Source: Hydrogenophaga sp. (GTDB taxonomy: Bacteria > Pseudomonadota > Gammaproteobacteria > Burkholderiales > Burkholderiaceae_C). From it: 34,182 nt of DNA. The stretch is taken from positions 20,199 through 54,380 of the forward strand of contig DYIC01000007.1 in the NCBI GenBank assembly GCA_020723845.1, in the 5' to 3' direction. Below the pieces are notes generated by a model, which saw nothing but the letters and a program-made list of their open reading frames with translations, searched no databases and was not told the DNA's origin. The translations under genes and the position numbers were made by a program. This document shows positions 25,974 to 34,182 of this stretch, in pieces (within the stretch, counting starts at the first letter, position 1; each line of letters opens with the position of its first letter).

Positions 25974-28658
25974 TCACGCGCCAGCCGGGCGATCCAGTTG
26001 CGCGCGCAGGCGATACAGGGCATCGAGCGCGTCACGCGGGCTCATCGCGTCGGGGTCGAGTTCGGCCAGCGCTTGCAACACGGGGTGTTCGGGGCTGGGT
26101 GTGGCCTGCGGCTCGGGCGCGCTGGCAAACAGGTCGATTTGGCGCTGCGCCTGCGCGCTGTGCGCCTCGAGCTGGGCCAGTGTGTGGCGCGCTTGCTGAA
26201 TGACGGCCGCGGGTATCCCGGCCAGACGCGCGACCTGCACGCCGTAGCTGCGGCTGGCGGGCCCGGGCTCGATCTGGTGCAAAAAGACGATGTCGCGCCC
26301 TTTGCCCTCGACGGCGCTGACGTGCACGTTGACCGCCCCGGGGTGGCGCGCGGGGAATTCGGTGAGCTCGAAGTAGTGCGTCGCAAAGAGCGTGAACGCG
26401 CGCACCCGGTCGTGCAGATGGGTGGCGATGGCGCCCGCGAGTGCCAGGCCGTCGTAGGTGGAGGTGCCGCGGCCGATTTCGTCCATCAGCACCAGGCTGT
26501 GTTCGGTGGCTTGGTGCAGGATTTGGGCGGCTTCGGTCATCTCCAGCATGAAGGTGGACTGGGCGTTGGCCAGGTCGTCCGCCGCGCCGATGCGGGTGTG
26601 GATGGCATCGATCGGCCCCAGGCGACACTGTTGCGCTGGCACGTAGCTGCCGACGCTGGCCAGCAGCACGATCAGCGCGACCTGCCGCATGTAGGTGGAT
26701 TTGCCCCCCATATTGGGGCCGGTGATGATCTGCATGCGCGTGCGTGCATCCAGCGCCGTGTCGTTGGGCACGAAGGGGCCGGCACCGGTTTCCATCAGGC
26801 GCGCTTCCACCACCGGATGGCGCCCCTGGCGAATGTCGATGCGGGGCTCAGGCACGAAAGTGGGAGCGTGCCAGTCCAGTGTGAGCGAGCGTTCGGCCAG
26901 TGTCGCCAGCACGTCCAGCGTGGCCAGCGCCCGCGCCAGCGTGCCAAGGGCCACCACGTGGGGCTGCAGCTCGTCGAGCAAGCGGTCGTAGAGCCATTTT
27001 TCGCGCGCGAGCGCGCGCTCTTGCGCGCTGAGCGCTCGGTCCTCGAAGGCCTTGAGCTCGGGGGTGATGAAGCGCTCGGCGTTTTTCAGCGTTTGGCGTC
27101 GGCGATAGTCGTCGGGTACTTTGTCGAGCTGGCCCTGGGTGACTTCGATGTAGAAGCCGTGCACCTTGTTGTACTGCACGCGCAGGTTGGAAATGCCGGT
27201 GCGCTCGCGCTCGCGCGCTTCCAGGTCGAGCAAAAACGCGTCGGCATTGGACTGCAACGCGCGCAGCTCGTCGAGCTCGGCGTCATAGCCGTGGGCAATG
27301 ACGCCGCCGTCGCGCAGCAGGGCGGCGGGCTCGGGCAGCAGGGCGCGCGTCAGCAGCTCGGCCACGGCCATGGGCGGCTGCAGGTGCTGCGCCAGCTCGA
27401 CCAGCAGCGGGGCGGGGTGTTGGTCGGCCAGCGCCGCCACCGCCTGCGCCAGTTGCGCGCTGCGCTGCAGCGTCTGCGCCAGTCCCGCGAGCTCGCGCGG
27501 GCGCGCCTGGCGCAGTGCGATGCGCGCGGCCAAGCGTTCCACGTCACTCATGCCGCGCAGCCGCGGGCGCAGCGCCTCGGGGCCGTGCGCGCGCAGCGCG
27601 TCCACCACGGCTAGCCGGGCGCGGGCGATGGCGCGGTCGCGCGGGGGTTCGAGCAGCCAGCGACGCAGCAGGCGGCTGCCCATGCCGGTGGCGCAGGTGT
27701 CCAGCAGCGACAGCAGGGTGGGGGCGGGTTCGCCGCGCAGGGTGTGCGTGAGTTCCAGGTTGCGGCGCGTGGTGGCGGGCAGGTCGATGAGCGCATCGGG
27801 CCGCACCACGCGCAGCGCATGCACGTGGCCCAGTGCCCGGCCCTGGGTGTGCTCGGCATAGTCCAGCAGGGCGGAGGCGGCCGCGTGCGCGTCGGCCACG
27901 TCCTGCGCGCCCCAGCCCGCCAAACTCGCCACCTGCAGCTGGGCGCACAGCTTGCGTTGGCCCAGCGCGGCGTCGAAGGCCCAGGCGGGCCGCACGGTCA
28001 GCGCCGGGTGCGAGGGGGTGCCGACCTGCTCCAACCAGCCGCGCAGCTCGGCTTCGGCGGCGGGGGGGATCTCAGCGCTGAGCAGCAGCTCCTGCGCAGC
28101 GATGCGGGTCAGCCAGGCGCGCAGTTGCGGCCAGTCGCATTCGGCCAGGTGGATGGTGCCCTCGGTCACGGCCATCCAGGCCAGCCCACAGCGGCGACGC
28201 GCGCCCACGTGGACGGCCAGCAACACGGCGTCGGCCTTGTCGGCTAGCAGCTCGCTGTCGGTGAGGGTGCCCGGGGTGACGATGCGCACCACCTGCCGCT
28301 CCACGGGCCCCTTGGTTTGCCCGACGTCGCCCACTTGCTCGCAGATGGCCACCGACTCGCCCAGCCGGATGAGGCGGGCCAGATAGGTCTCGACCGAATG
28401 CACGGGCACCCCCGCCATCACCACCGGCGCGCCGGCAGACTGCCCGCGCGTGGTGAGCGTGATGTCGAGCAGCCGCGCGGCCTTGTGCGCGTCGTCGTAG
28501 AACAGCTCGTAAAAATCCCCCATGCGGTAAAACACCAGCGTGCGGGGGTGCTGCGCCTTGATGCGCAGATACTGCTGCATCATGGGCGTGTGGGCTTCCA
28601 GCGGCGCAGCGGGGGCGCCGCCGCAGGCGAGGGCGTCCGCGGCGTCGGGCGTCGTCAT
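25974..28658 (-). CDS. mutS: DNA mismatch repair protein MutS
   Basis: An 894-residue mismatch-recognition ATPase. The N-terminal domain holds the mismatch wedge F49-Y-E51 in [22 protein letters not shown]. The connector, lever and clamp domains follow (SYGVQ and [23 protein letters not shown]). The ATPase carries Walker [14 protein letters not shown] at about 646-658, and SFMLEM-like [12 protein letters not shown], Walker [17 protein letters not shown] and the H-loop [12 protein letters not shown]-terminal helix-turn-helix tail with PHPAL-like linker is present. ATG at 28658 gives about 20 extra residues before the conserved start; an earlier in-frame ATG overlaps suhB. It starts 2 bp after suhB stops. 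Confidence 0.96.
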   Translation of the reverse strand: MTTPDAADALACGGAPAAPLEAHTPMMQQYLRIKAQHPRTLVFYRMGDFYELFYDDAHKAARLLDITLTTRGQSAGAPVVMAGVPVHSVETYLARLIRLGESVAICEQVGDVGQTKGPVERQVVRIVTPGTLTDSELLADKADAVLLAVHVGARRRCGLAWMAVTEGTIHLAECDWPQLRAWLTRIAAQELLLSAEIPPAAEAELRGWLEQVGTPSHPALTVRPAWAFDAALGQRKLCAQLQVASLAGWGAQDVADAHAAASALLDYAEHTQGRALGHVHALRVVRPDALIDLPATTRRNLELTHTLRGEPAPTLLSLLDTCATGMGSRLLRRWLLEPPRDRAIARARLAVVDALRAHGPEALRPRLRGMSDVERLAARIALRQARPRELAGLAQTLQRSAQLAQAVAALADQHPAPLLVELAQHLQPPMAVAELLTRALLPEPAALLRDGGVIAHGYDAELDELRALQSNADAFLLDLEARERERTGISNLRVQYNKVHGFYIEVTQGQLDKVPDDYRRRQTLKNAERFITPELKAFEDRALSAQERALAREKWLYDRLLDELQPHVVALGTLARALATLDVLATLAERSLTLDWHAPTFVPEPRIDIRQGRHPVVEARLMETGAGPFVPNDTALDARTRMQIITGPNMGGKSTYMRQVALIVLLASVGSYVPAQQCRLGPIDAIHTRIGAADDLANAQSTFMLEMTEAAQILHQATEHSLVLMDEIGRGTSTYDGLALAGAIATHLHDRVRAFTLFATHYFELTEFPARHPGAVNVHVSAVEGKGRDIVFLHQIEPGPASRSYGVQVARLAGIPAAVIQQARHTLAQLEAHSAQAQRQIDLFASAPEPQATPSPEHPVLQALAELDPDAMSPRDALDALYRLRAQLDRPAGA

Positions 28659-28660
28659 CG

Positions 28661-29515
28661 TCACGGGGTCGGGTCGTCGGGGCGCGTCGGCTCCGCGGGA
28701 GCGCAGGCCAAGCGGCTGTAGGGGCTGAGCACGCTCACCAGCTGTCCGTAGATGCGCGGGTTGGCCGCCAGGCATTCCTTGGTTTCCAGGAAATCGGCCT
28801 CACCGGTAAAGTTGCCGACCAAGCCGCCGGCTTCGGTGACCAACAGTGCCCCCGCCGCCACGTCCCACGGACTCAATCCCATTTCGAAAAACCCATCGCT
28901 GAAGCCCGCTGCGACATAGGCCAGGTCGAGCGCGGCCGAGCCGGGCCGGCGCACGCCCGCGACACGCGGCATGACGTCGCCCAGCATGCGCAGGTAGGTC
29001 TGAAATGCGTCGCCCGGCCGGAACGGAAAGCCCGTGCTCAGCAGGCAGTCGCGCAGCTGGGTGCGCTTGGCCACGCGAATGCGCCGGTCGTTGAGGTACG
29101 CGCCACGGCCCTTGCTGGCGGTGAACAGGTCGTTGCGCGTGGGGTCGTAGATGACGGCCTGATCGAGGCGGCCATCCACCATGAGCGCGATGCTGACGCA
29201 ATAGACCGGAAAGCCATGGATGAAGTTGGTCGTGCCGTCCAGCGGGTCGATGATCCAGGTGTAGGCGCGGCCTTTGCCCTTGCCCTCGCGGCGGCCGGAC
29301 TCTTCGGCCCAGATGCCGTGCTCGGGGTAGGCCCCCAACAGCGTTTCGATGATCGCGGCTTCGGCGGCGTGATCGACTTCGGTCACGAAGTCGTTGGTCT
29401 GCTTGGCCCCGACCCGCAGCGTGTCGAGATCGAGCGAAGCCCGGTTGATGAGGGCACCAGCGGCGCGTGCGGCCTTGATGGCCACGTTGAGCATGGGGTG
29501 GAGGTGAGCAGACAT
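28661..29515 (-). CDS. suhB: Inositol-1-monophosphatase family protein
   Basis: A 284-residue Mg-dependent phosphatase, named SuhB in enterobacteria, where it also acts in rRNA antitermination. The metal site is complete: WAEESGR (Glu), [17 protein letters not shown] (Asp-x-Leu-Asp-Gly-Thr) and [20 protein letters not shown] (third Asp). [18 protein letters not shown] is also typical. The start [10 protein letters not shown] is used; a start six codons later is possible. mutS follows 2 bp after its stop, an operon order seen in other Burkholderiales. A candidate promoter is TTGGGT-N18-TACAAT at 29599-29570 on this strand. Confidence 0.94.
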   Translation of the reverse strand: MSAHLHPMLNVAIKAARAAGALINRASLDLDTLRVGAKQTNDFVTEVDHAAEAAIIETLLGAYPEHGIWAEESGRREGKGKGRAYTWIIDPLDGTTNFIHGFPVYCVSIALMVDGRLDQAVIYDPTRNDLFTASKGRGAYLNDRRIRVAKRTQLRDCLLSTGFPFRPGDAFQTYLRMLGDVMPRVAGVRRPGSAALDLAYVAAGFSDGFFEMGLSPWDVAAGALLVTEAGGLVGNFTGEADFLETKECLAANPRIYGQLVSVLSPYSRLACAPAEPTRPDDPTP

Positions 29516-29569
29516 GGATGGTGGGCAAGAACGCAAGAGGGACTGCCCGATGGCAGCGGCGATAATGGC

Positions 29570-29599
29570 ATTGTACCGGTACCCCCGGGGTTGACCCAA
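29570..29599 (-). promoter_or_regulatory. suhB: Candidate suhB promoter
   Basis: On the minus strand TTGGGT (29599-29594) and TACAAT (29575-29570) are separated by 18 bp, about 55 bp before the suhB ATG. It lies in the 95-bp divergent gap with trmJ. A GATAAT at 29561-29566 on the plus strand could serve trmJ. Confidence 0.4.
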
Positions 29600-29610
29600 G
29601 CGCGCCTGTC

Positions 29611-30372
29611 GTGATTGCCACCCGTTTCGTCCTGATCGAGCCCAGCCACGCCGGCAACGTGGGCGCCGCGGCGCGCGCGCTCAAGGTGATGGGCTTCGAC
29701 GACTGGGTGCTGGTGCGCCCGCGCTGGCCCGATGTGCTCGAGCGGCCCGAGGCGATCGAGCGCGCCAGTGGCGCGGCCGATCTGCTGCAACGCGCGCGCA
29801 TCGTTGCCACGCTGGATGACGCCCTGCAGGGCATGAGCCACCTGTGTGCGACGGCCATGACCCCGCGCGATTTCGGCCCCCCGACTGCCGAGCCGCGCGG
29901 GTATTTGCCAGCGCTGGCACCGCGCGCGCTGGCCGGGCAGACGGCAGGCGTGGCCTTCGTGTTCGGGCCCGAGCGCTACGGGCTGGCCAACGAGGACGTC
30001 TACCGCTGCCACGTGTGCCTGCGCATCCCCACTGCGCCCGACTATGGTTCGCTGAATCTGGGCGCTGCGGTCCAGCTCATCGCCTACGAATGGCGGCTGG
30101 CCTTGGGTGGATTTGCCAGCGAGTATCAGGCGCAGACGGCGCGCAGCCCTGCGCCCGACCCGCCCGCGGACGCGCCCGCGCTCTCCGGGCTGCTGGCCCA
30201 CTGGCAGGAGGCGCTCACCGCGGTCGGCTTCCTGGACCCGGCGACGCCCAAGAAGCTGATGCCGCGCCTGCGCCGCCTGCTGCTGCGCGCTGCCCCGACG
30301 GTGTCGGAAGTCCACATCCTGCGCGGGGTGGCGCGCGCCATGATCGACGCCGCGCGCGGCGGCAGGCGCTAG
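29611..30372 (+). CDS. trmJ: tRNA (cytidine/uridine-2'-O-)-methyltransferase TrmJ
   Basis: A 253-residue SPOUT-class enzyme that methylates the ribose at position 32 of the tRNA anticodon loop. [24 protein letters not shown] (about 5-28) is the TrmJ N-terminal signature, [19 protein letters not shown] and [22 protein letters not shown] form the SAM-binding knot, and a C-terminal helical extension of about 80 residues follows. It matches TrmJ better than the shorter TrmL. The start codon is GTG. cysE follows after 53 bp on the same strand, a common TrmJ-CysE neighbourhood. Confidence 0.93.
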   Translation: MIATRFVLIEPSHAGNVGAAARALKVMGFDDWVLVRPRWPDVLERPEAIERASGAADLLQRARIVATLDDALQGMSHLCATAMTPRDFGPPTAEPRGYLPALAPRALAGQTAGVAFVFGPERYGLANEDVYRCHVCLRIPTAPDYGSLNLGAAVQLIAYEWRLALGGFASEYQAQTARSPAPDPPADAPALSGLLAHWQEALTAVGFLDPATPKKLMPRLRRLLLRAAPTVSEVHILRGVARAMIDAARGGRR

Positions 30373-30425
30373 ACTGTGGGGCCCATGGGCGTTCGCCAGG
30401 CCCGCCACATTGCACCACGTCCTCC

Positions 30426-31196
30426 ATGTTTCAGCGCCTCAAAGCCGACATCGACGCCATCCTCGAGCGCGACCCCGCCGCGCGCTCGCGCTGGGAGGTG
30501 TTGACCTGCTATCCCGGCTTGCACGCCATCTGGCTGCACCGTGTGGCGCATGCGTGCTGGCGCCGGGGTTGGAAGTGGCTGGGGCGCTGGATTTCGCACT
30601 GGAACCGCTGGCTGACGGGTATCGAAATCCACCCCGGCGCGCACATCGGGCAGCGCGTCTTCATCGACCACGGCATGGGCGTGGTCATCGGCGAGACGGC
30701 CGAGGTGGGCGACGACTGCACCATCTACCACGGCGTGACGCTGGGTGGCACGTCGCTGTACAAGGGCACCAAGCGCCACCCGACGCTCGGGCGCGGCGTC
30801 ATCATCGGCGCGGGCGCCAAGGTATTGGGCGGCTTTACCGTGGGGGATGGTGCCAAGATCGGCAGCAACGCGGTCGTGACCAAGCCCGTGCCGGCCGGTG
30901 CCACCGCAGTGGGCAACCCAGCGCGCATCATCGTGGCCGACGCAGACGAAAAGCGCGAGGCCGCGGCCGCCAGGATGGGGTTTTCGGCTTACGGCGTGAC
31001 GCAAAACGACGACCCGCTGAGCCTGGCGATGCGCGGACTGATCGACAACGCGGCCAACCACGAGCACCAGATCGCGCTGCTGTGGCAGGCCATCGAAAAG
31101 CTGGCCTGCGCCCAGCGCGGCGAATGCCTGCCCTCGGACGCCGCCAAGACCGAGCACTTCGAGGCCGAGCGCCTCAACCAACTGATCGGCAAGTGA
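30426..31196 (+). CDS. cysE: Serine O-acetyltransferase
   Basis: A 256-residue enzyme that makes O-acetylserine from serine and acetyl-CoA, the committed step to cysteine. The helical N-domain ([42 protein letters not shown]) is the short form common in betaproteobacteria. The left-handed beta-helix carries [32 protein letters not shown] (catalytic Asp-His pair) and [34 protein letters not shown] hexapeptide repeats. The C-terminal tail after GNPARII is longer than in E. coli. Start ATG at 30426 gives the family N-terminus. Confidence 0.95.
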   Translation: MFQRLKADIDAILERDPAARSRWEVLTCYPGLHAIWLHRVAHACWRRGWKWLGRWISHWNRWLTGIEIHPGAHIGQRVFIDHGMGVVIGETAEVGDDCTIYHGVTLGGTSLYKGTKRHPTLGRGVIIGAGAKVLGGFTVGDGAKIGSNAVVTKPVPAGATAVGNPARIIVADADEKREAAAARMGFSAYGVTQNDDPLSLAMRGLIDNAANHEHQIALLWQAIEKLACAQRGECLPSDAAKTEHFEAERLNQLIGK

Positions 31197-31199
31197 AGC

Positions 31200-31230
31200 A
31201 GCGGCCTGCGTTGTTGACGCTGTGGCCGCT
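31200..31230. other. Strong hairpin between convergent cysE and mog
   Basis: AGCGGCC (31200-31206) pairs with GGCCGCT (31224-31230), and inside it GCGT (31208-31211) pairs with ACGC (31217-31220). The hairpin lies in the 42-bp convergent gap and could slow polymerase from either side. There is no T-run on either strand, so it is not called an intrinsic terminator. Confidence 0.35.
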
Positions 31231-31238
31231 CTGGCCGC

Positions 31239-31835
31239 TCAGGCACGAGGAGCACGAATGGCGGACTTGGGCCGAAACGCCGCACACACCGCGTCGTTCG
31301 TCTCCAGGTAGGGGCCGCCGATGAGGTCGATGCAGTAGGGCACGGCGGCAAAAATGCCATGCACCACGGGTTTGCCGTCGGCGTCGCGCATGCCCTCCAG
31401 CGTCTCGGCGATCGATTTGGGCTGCCCGGGCAGGTTGATGATGAGGCTGCGGCCACGGATGACCGCCACCTGGCGCGACAGGATGGCCGTGGGCACGAAG
31501 CGCAGGCTGATCTGGCGCATCTGCTCGCCAAAGCCCGGCATCTCCCGGTCGGCGACGGCCAGCGTTGCTTCCGGCGTGACGTCGCGCGGCGCGGGCCCGG
31601 TGCCGCCGGTGGTCAGCACCAGCGAGCAGCCGCAGGTATCGACCAGCTCGACCAGGGTGGCGCTGATGCGCTCGCGCTCATCGGGGATGAGCCGTTCGAC
31701 GAAGGTGACCGGGTTTTTGAGCGCGCGGTTCAGCCAGTCGCGCAGCGCGGGTAGGCCCTTGTCCTCGTAGACGCCGCTGCTGGCGCGGTCGCTGACGGAG
31801 ACGATGCCGATGGTGACGGGGTCGTGGGTGTTCAT
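31239..31835 (-). CDS. mog: Molybdopterin adenylyltransferase
   Basis: A 198-residue MogA-type enzyme that adenylates molybdopterin before molybdate insertion. IGIVSVSDRASSGVYEDKG is the N-terminal signature, LVLTTGGTGPAPRDVTPEAT is the molybdopterin-binding loop, and INLPGQPKSIAETLEGM is the conserved C-terminal element. Its start overlaps the darP stop by 4 nt (ATGA type), so it is translationally coupled to darP. No other moa/moe genes are in the window. Confidence 0.94.
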   Translation of the reverse strand: MNTHDPVTIGIVSVSDRASSGVYEDKGLPALRDWLNRALKNPVTFVERLIPDERERISATLVELVDTCGCSLVLTTGGTGPAPRDVTPEATLAVADREMPGFGEQMRQISLRFVPTAILSRQVAVIRGRSLIINLPGQPKSIAETLEGMRDADGKPVVHGIFAAVPYCIDLIGGPYLETNDAVCAAFRPKSAIRAPRA

Positions 31836-32470
31836 GGGCGGGCAACGGTGGATGGACTCTCGTGCGCGTCGAGGACGGCGCGCACGTGTTGAAACAGCTC
31901 CCGCCAGGCGCGGCCCTTGCGCTGGGCCTGGCCGGGTGCGGGATCGGGATGAACCTGCGCGTCTTTACGCGCCTGTCGGATGAGGGCGCGCAGGCGCTGC
32001 CAGTCGGCGTCGGGCTCCAGTTCGCGCCAGGCGTCGAGGGCGGCATCGTCGGCCACCAGCCGCTCGCGCCACTGCTCGGCTGCATGCAGGCGCTCGGTCT
32101 GCGCGGCGCTGCCCCGGTGTTGTTCGGCCAGCGTCGCCTCGATGGTGGCCACCAGCGCATCGTCGAGCTGGCGCATGAGCTTGCCCACGTACTGCAGCTG
32201 GCGCCGCCGGCCCTCGAAGTCATCGATGCGCTTGGCCTCGGCCAGCGCTTCCCGCAGCGATGGCGGCAGGTCCAGGCCCTGCAGCAGCGACGGTTTCAGC
32301 GTGAGCAGCTGCTCACCCACCGCCTGCAGATGGGCGCTGCGTTTTTTCAAGTCGGTCTTGCTGAGGTCTGCGTCCCATTTGGCGGCGCGTTTGAGTTCGG
32401 TGTCCTCTTCGCTGCCATAGGCGACGAAGTGGCCCCGAACCCAGTACCCCTTGGTCGGTTTGCGTGGCAT
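31832..32470 (-). CDS. darP: Ribosome-associated protein DarP (YjgA, DUF615)
   Basis: A 212-residue highly helical, charged protein of the YjgA/DarP family, which associates with late 50S precursors and aids large-subunit maturation. Seen: SKTDLKKRSAHLQAVGEQLLTLKPSLLQGLDLPPSLREALAEAKRI and EGRRRQLQYVGKLMRQLD, both family blocks, and a Lys/Arg-rich C-half. MPRKPTKGYWVRG is taken as start (ATG at 32470); a longer frame of eight codons overlaps the promoter and lacks support. No Shine-Dalgarno is present; TATGAT lies 7 nt upstream. It diverges from pmbA across only 22 bp, a darP-pmbA pairing common in proteobacteria. Confidence 0.93.
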   Translation of the reverse strand: MPRKPTKGYWVRGHFVAYGSEEDTELKRAAKWDADLSKTDLKKRSAHLQAVGEQLLTLKPSLLQGLDLPPSLREALAEAKRIDDFEGRRRQLQYVGKLMRQLDDALVATIEATLAEQHRGSAAQTERLHAAEQWRERLVADDAALDAWRELEPDADWQRLRALIRQARKDAQVHPDPAPGQAQRKGRAWRELFQHVRAVLDAHESPSTVARP

Positions 32471-32492
32471 GACCGGTATCATAGCCAGCGAC
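32471..32492. promoter_or_regulatory. 22-bp divergent darP / pmbA promoter gap
   Basis: TATCATA at 32477-32483 reads TATCAT toward pmbA (10 nt before its ATG) and TATGAT toward darP (7 nt before its ATG). The two -10-like hexamers overlap by five bases. Neither gene has a Shine-Dalgarno sequence in the gap. This suggests a bidirectional promoter giving leaderless or nearly leaderless mRNAs. Confidence 0.45.
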
Positions 32493-33914
32493 ATGAAGAA
32501 AAAAACCCGCCCCTCCCCCGCGCCCGCCGCCGAATCCGGCCCCTTGGCGGGATTTCAGTTTTCGCAAGACCAGTTTCGCGAGTTGGCCGACTTGGCCCTC
32601 AAACACGCGCGCCAGCTGGGCGTGGCCGACGCCGGTGTCGAGGTCTCCGAGGGCAGCGGCCTGAGCGTGTCGGTGCGCTGTGGCGCGCTCGAAAACGTCG
32701 AGCGCAACCGGGACAAGTCGCTTGGCATCACCGTCTATCTCGGCCAGCGGCGCGGCAACGCGTCCACGTCGGATTTTTCGCCCGACGCCATCCGACGCAC
32801 CGTGCAGGCGGCGTACGACATCGCCCGCTTCACCGCCGAGGATCCGGCTGCTGGCTTGCCGGACGAGATCGACATCGCCAACGACTATCCCGACCTGGAG
32901 CTGTTCTATCCTTGGCCAATCACGGCCGAACAGGCGGTCGATCTGGCGCTGCGCTGCGAGGCGGCGGCGTTTGCGGTCAGTCCGCGCATCACCAACAGCG
33001 AAGGCGCCTCGGTGTCGGCGCAGCAGTCGCACTTCTGGGCCGAGCACATGCGCGGTGGCGAGCGCGGCCGCCAGGGGATATTCGCCGGTGGCTACCCCAG
33101 CTCGCGCCACAGCCTATCGGTCTCCCCCATCGCTGGCAAAGGCAACGGCATGCAGCGCGACTATTGGTACAGCTCGCAGCGCAATCCGGCCGAGCTGGCT
33201 AGCCCGGAGGCGGTGGGTCGCTACGCGGCCGAGCGGGCCCTGGCGCGCCTGAGGCCACGCAAGATCGCCACCACCGAATGCCCGGTGTTGTTCGATGCCC
33301 CGCTGGCTGCCGGGCTGCTGGGGGCCTTCGTGCAGGCCATCAGCGGCGGCGCGCTGTACCGGCGCACCACCTTTTTGCCCGACAGCTTGGGGCGGCAGGT
33401 GTTCCCGTCCCATATCGACATTTGGGAAGATCCGCACCTGATCGGCGCCAAGGGCAGCGCGCCGTTCGACGACGAAGGCGTGCGCACGGTGGCGCGCCCC
33501 GTGGTCGGCGCGGGATGCATCAAGGGGTATTTTTTGAGCACGTATTCGGCGCGCAAGCTGGGCATGCGCACCACGGGCAACGCGGGTGGCTCGCACAACC
33601 TGCTCATGACCAGCCGCCTGACCGAACCCGGTGACGACCTACCCGCCATGCTGCGCAAGCTCGGCCGCGGCCTGTTCGTCACCGAACTCATGGGGCAGGG
33701 CGTCAATCCGGTGACGGGCGACTACTCGCGCGGCGCTGCGGGCTTTTGGGTCGAGGATGGCGTCATCGCCTACCCGGTGCAAGAGATCACCGTCGCCGGC
33801 AACCTCAAGGAGATGTTTCGCGGCATACAGGCGATCGGGGCGGATGTGTATAACCTGGGGGCCAAGAACGTGGGATCGGTGCTGATCGACCGCATGAAGG
33901 TGGCGGGCAGCTGA
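32493..33914 (+). CDS. pmbA: Metalloprotease PmbA (TldE)
   Basis: A 473-residue cytoplasmic protein of the TldD/PmbA family. With TldD it forms a zinc protease that trims modified peptides such as microcin B17 precursor and degrades antitoxin CcdA. Typical features are LALKHARQLGVADAGVEVSEGSGLSVSVRCGALENVERNRDKSLGITVYLGQRRGNASTSD in blocks at the N-terminus, TNSEGASVSAQQSH in the middle, and GLFVTELMGQGVNPVTGDYSRGAAGFWVEDGVIAYPVQEITVAGNLKEMF near the C-terminus. PmbA lacks the HExxxH zinc site, which TldD provides, and none is seen here. tldD is not in the window. MKKKTRPSP is chosen as start. Confidence 0.95.
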   Translation: MKKKTRPSPAPAAESGPLAGFQFSQDQFRELADLALKHARQLGVADAGVEVSEGSGLSVSVRCGALENVERNRDKSLGITVYLGQRRGNASTSDFSPDAIRRTVQAAYDIARFTAEDPAAGLPDEIDIANDYPDLELFYPWPITAEQAVDLALRCEAAAFAVSPRITNSEGASVSAQQSHFWAEHMRGGERGRQGIFAGGYPSSRHSLSVSPIAGKGNGMQRDYWYSSQRNPAELASPEAVGRYAAERALARLRPRKIATTECPVLFDAPLAAGLLGAFVQAISGGALYRRTTFLPDSLGRQVFPSHIDIWEDPHLIGAKGSAPFDDEGVRTVARPVVGAGCIKGYFLSTYSARKLGMRTTGNAGGSHNLLMTSRLTEPGDDLPAMLRKLGRGLFVTELMGQGVNPVTGDYSRGAAGFWVEDGVIAYPVQEITVAGNLKEMFRGIQAIGADVYNLGAKNVGSVLIDRMKVAGS

Positions 33915-33963
33915 GTGTCCCAGGCGTGGGGAGGTCCCCCCGCGCCCAAGGCGTGCAGCGGCG

Positions 33964-33969
33964 CATAAT
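33964..33969 (+). promoter_or_regulatory. -10-like CATAAT seven bases before the terminal ATPase gene
   Basis: CATAAT ends 7 nt before the first of two consecutive ATG codons (33977, 33980). No Shine-Dalgarno and no -35 are evident. The arrangement matches the ihfA and darP spacing and would yield a leaderless transcript. Confidence 0.35.
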
Positions 33970-33976
33970 CAGACCC

Positions 33977-34182
33977 ATGATGCGCAAGAAGCTGCCCATC
34001 GGCATCCAGACCTTCGCCAAGATTCGCGGCGACGATTACTACTACGTCGACAAGACGCCGTACGCGCTTCGGCTGATCGAATCGGGCTCGCACTACTTCC
34101 TGTCACGCCCGCGACGCTTTGGCAAAAGCCTGTTTCTGGACACGCTGGCTGAGCTCTTCGCCGGCAACGAGCCGCTCTTTCG
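33977..34182 (+). CDS. AAA-ATPase-like protein (PDDEXK-nuclease associated family), 5' part only
   Basis: Only the first 68 residues are in the window. LPIGIQTFAKIRGDDYYYVDKTPYALRLIESG followed by YFLSRPRRFGKSLFLDTLAELF is the characteristic start of the AAA-ATPase-like family (AAA-ATPase_like domain, usually followed by a C-terminal PD-(D/E)XK nuclease-like domain). The P-loop is RRFGKS with G49-K50-S51. The family is widespread, patchy and often present in several copies, and its function is not established; a link to mobile elements or defence has been proposed only by association. It starts 62 bp after pmbA. Base composition matches its neighbours. The start could be either ATG of the MM pair. 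Confidence 0.85.
   Translation, partial: MMRKKLPIGIQTFAKIRGDDYYYVDKTPYALRLIESGSHYFLSRPRRFGKSLFLDTLAELFAGNEPLF

Noticed and set aside
33928-33939. GGGG-AGGT-CCCC hairpin after pmbA.
   Set aside because: The stem is only 4 bp with no T-run; too weak to call.

Overview
This is chromosomal DNA of a high-GC (roughly two thirds G+C or more by eye) Gram-negative bacterium, most likely a betaproteobacterium of the order Burkholderiales. The evidence is gene order: gpmA-ctp diverging from rhodanese-grxC-secB-gpsA, panB-panC, thrS-infC-rpmI-rplT-pheS-pheT-ihfA, and a waaA/tolC/rhodanese/Pcm-like block. The proteins, including PanC, CysE and DarP, are also of betaproteobacterial type. The genus cannot be fixed from the sequence alone. 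No rRNA, tRNA, CRISPR array, insertion sequence or phage gene was seen.

Layout. 1-1557 (-): gpmA followed by a truncated carboxy-terminal processing protease. 1664-4028 (+): membrane-anchored rhodanese, glutaredoxin, secB, gpsA. 4050-5790 (-): panB-panC (pantothenate). 5885-7886 (+): nadC-nadA (quinolinate to NAD). 7987-8661 (+): an unrecognised exported protein. 8662-8993: an AT-rich control region packed with repeats, driving aceA (isocitrate lyase, 8994-10313). 10342-10920 (-): a RutE-like nitroreductase. 11137-18589 (+): the translation cluster thrS, infC (ATC start), rpmI, rplT, pheS, pheT, plus ihfA. 18537-19439 (-): an EamA permease. 19508-23410 (+): envelope polysaccharide genes (phosphohexomutase, GT4 glycosyltransferase, waaA). 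23385-29515 (-): tolC, a rhodanese, a Pcm-like methyltransferase, mutS, suhB. 29611-31196 (+): trmJ and cysE. 31239-32470 (-): darP-mog. 32493-33914 (+): pmbA. 33977-end (+): the start of an AAA-ATPase-like gene, the only clearly accessory gene.

How the genes work together. Most of the window is housekeeping: protein synthesis and its control, cofactor synthesis (pantothenate, NAD, molybdopterin), lipopolysaccharide core assembly, export, DNA and tRNA maintenance, and the glyoxylate shunt. No novel multigene system is visible.

The unusual signal is regulatory. It includes helically phased repeats and paired 14-bp palindromes before aceA; competing hairpins between rplT and pheS that look like an attenuator; a structured leader with its own promoter before rpmI; an ATC start codon for infC in the same frame as the thrS stop; and a recurring pattern of a -10-like hexamer 7-10 nt before ATG with no Shine-Dalgarno sequence (ihfA, eamA, darP, pmbA, the terminal ATPase gene), which suggests leaderless or nearly leaderless transcripts.
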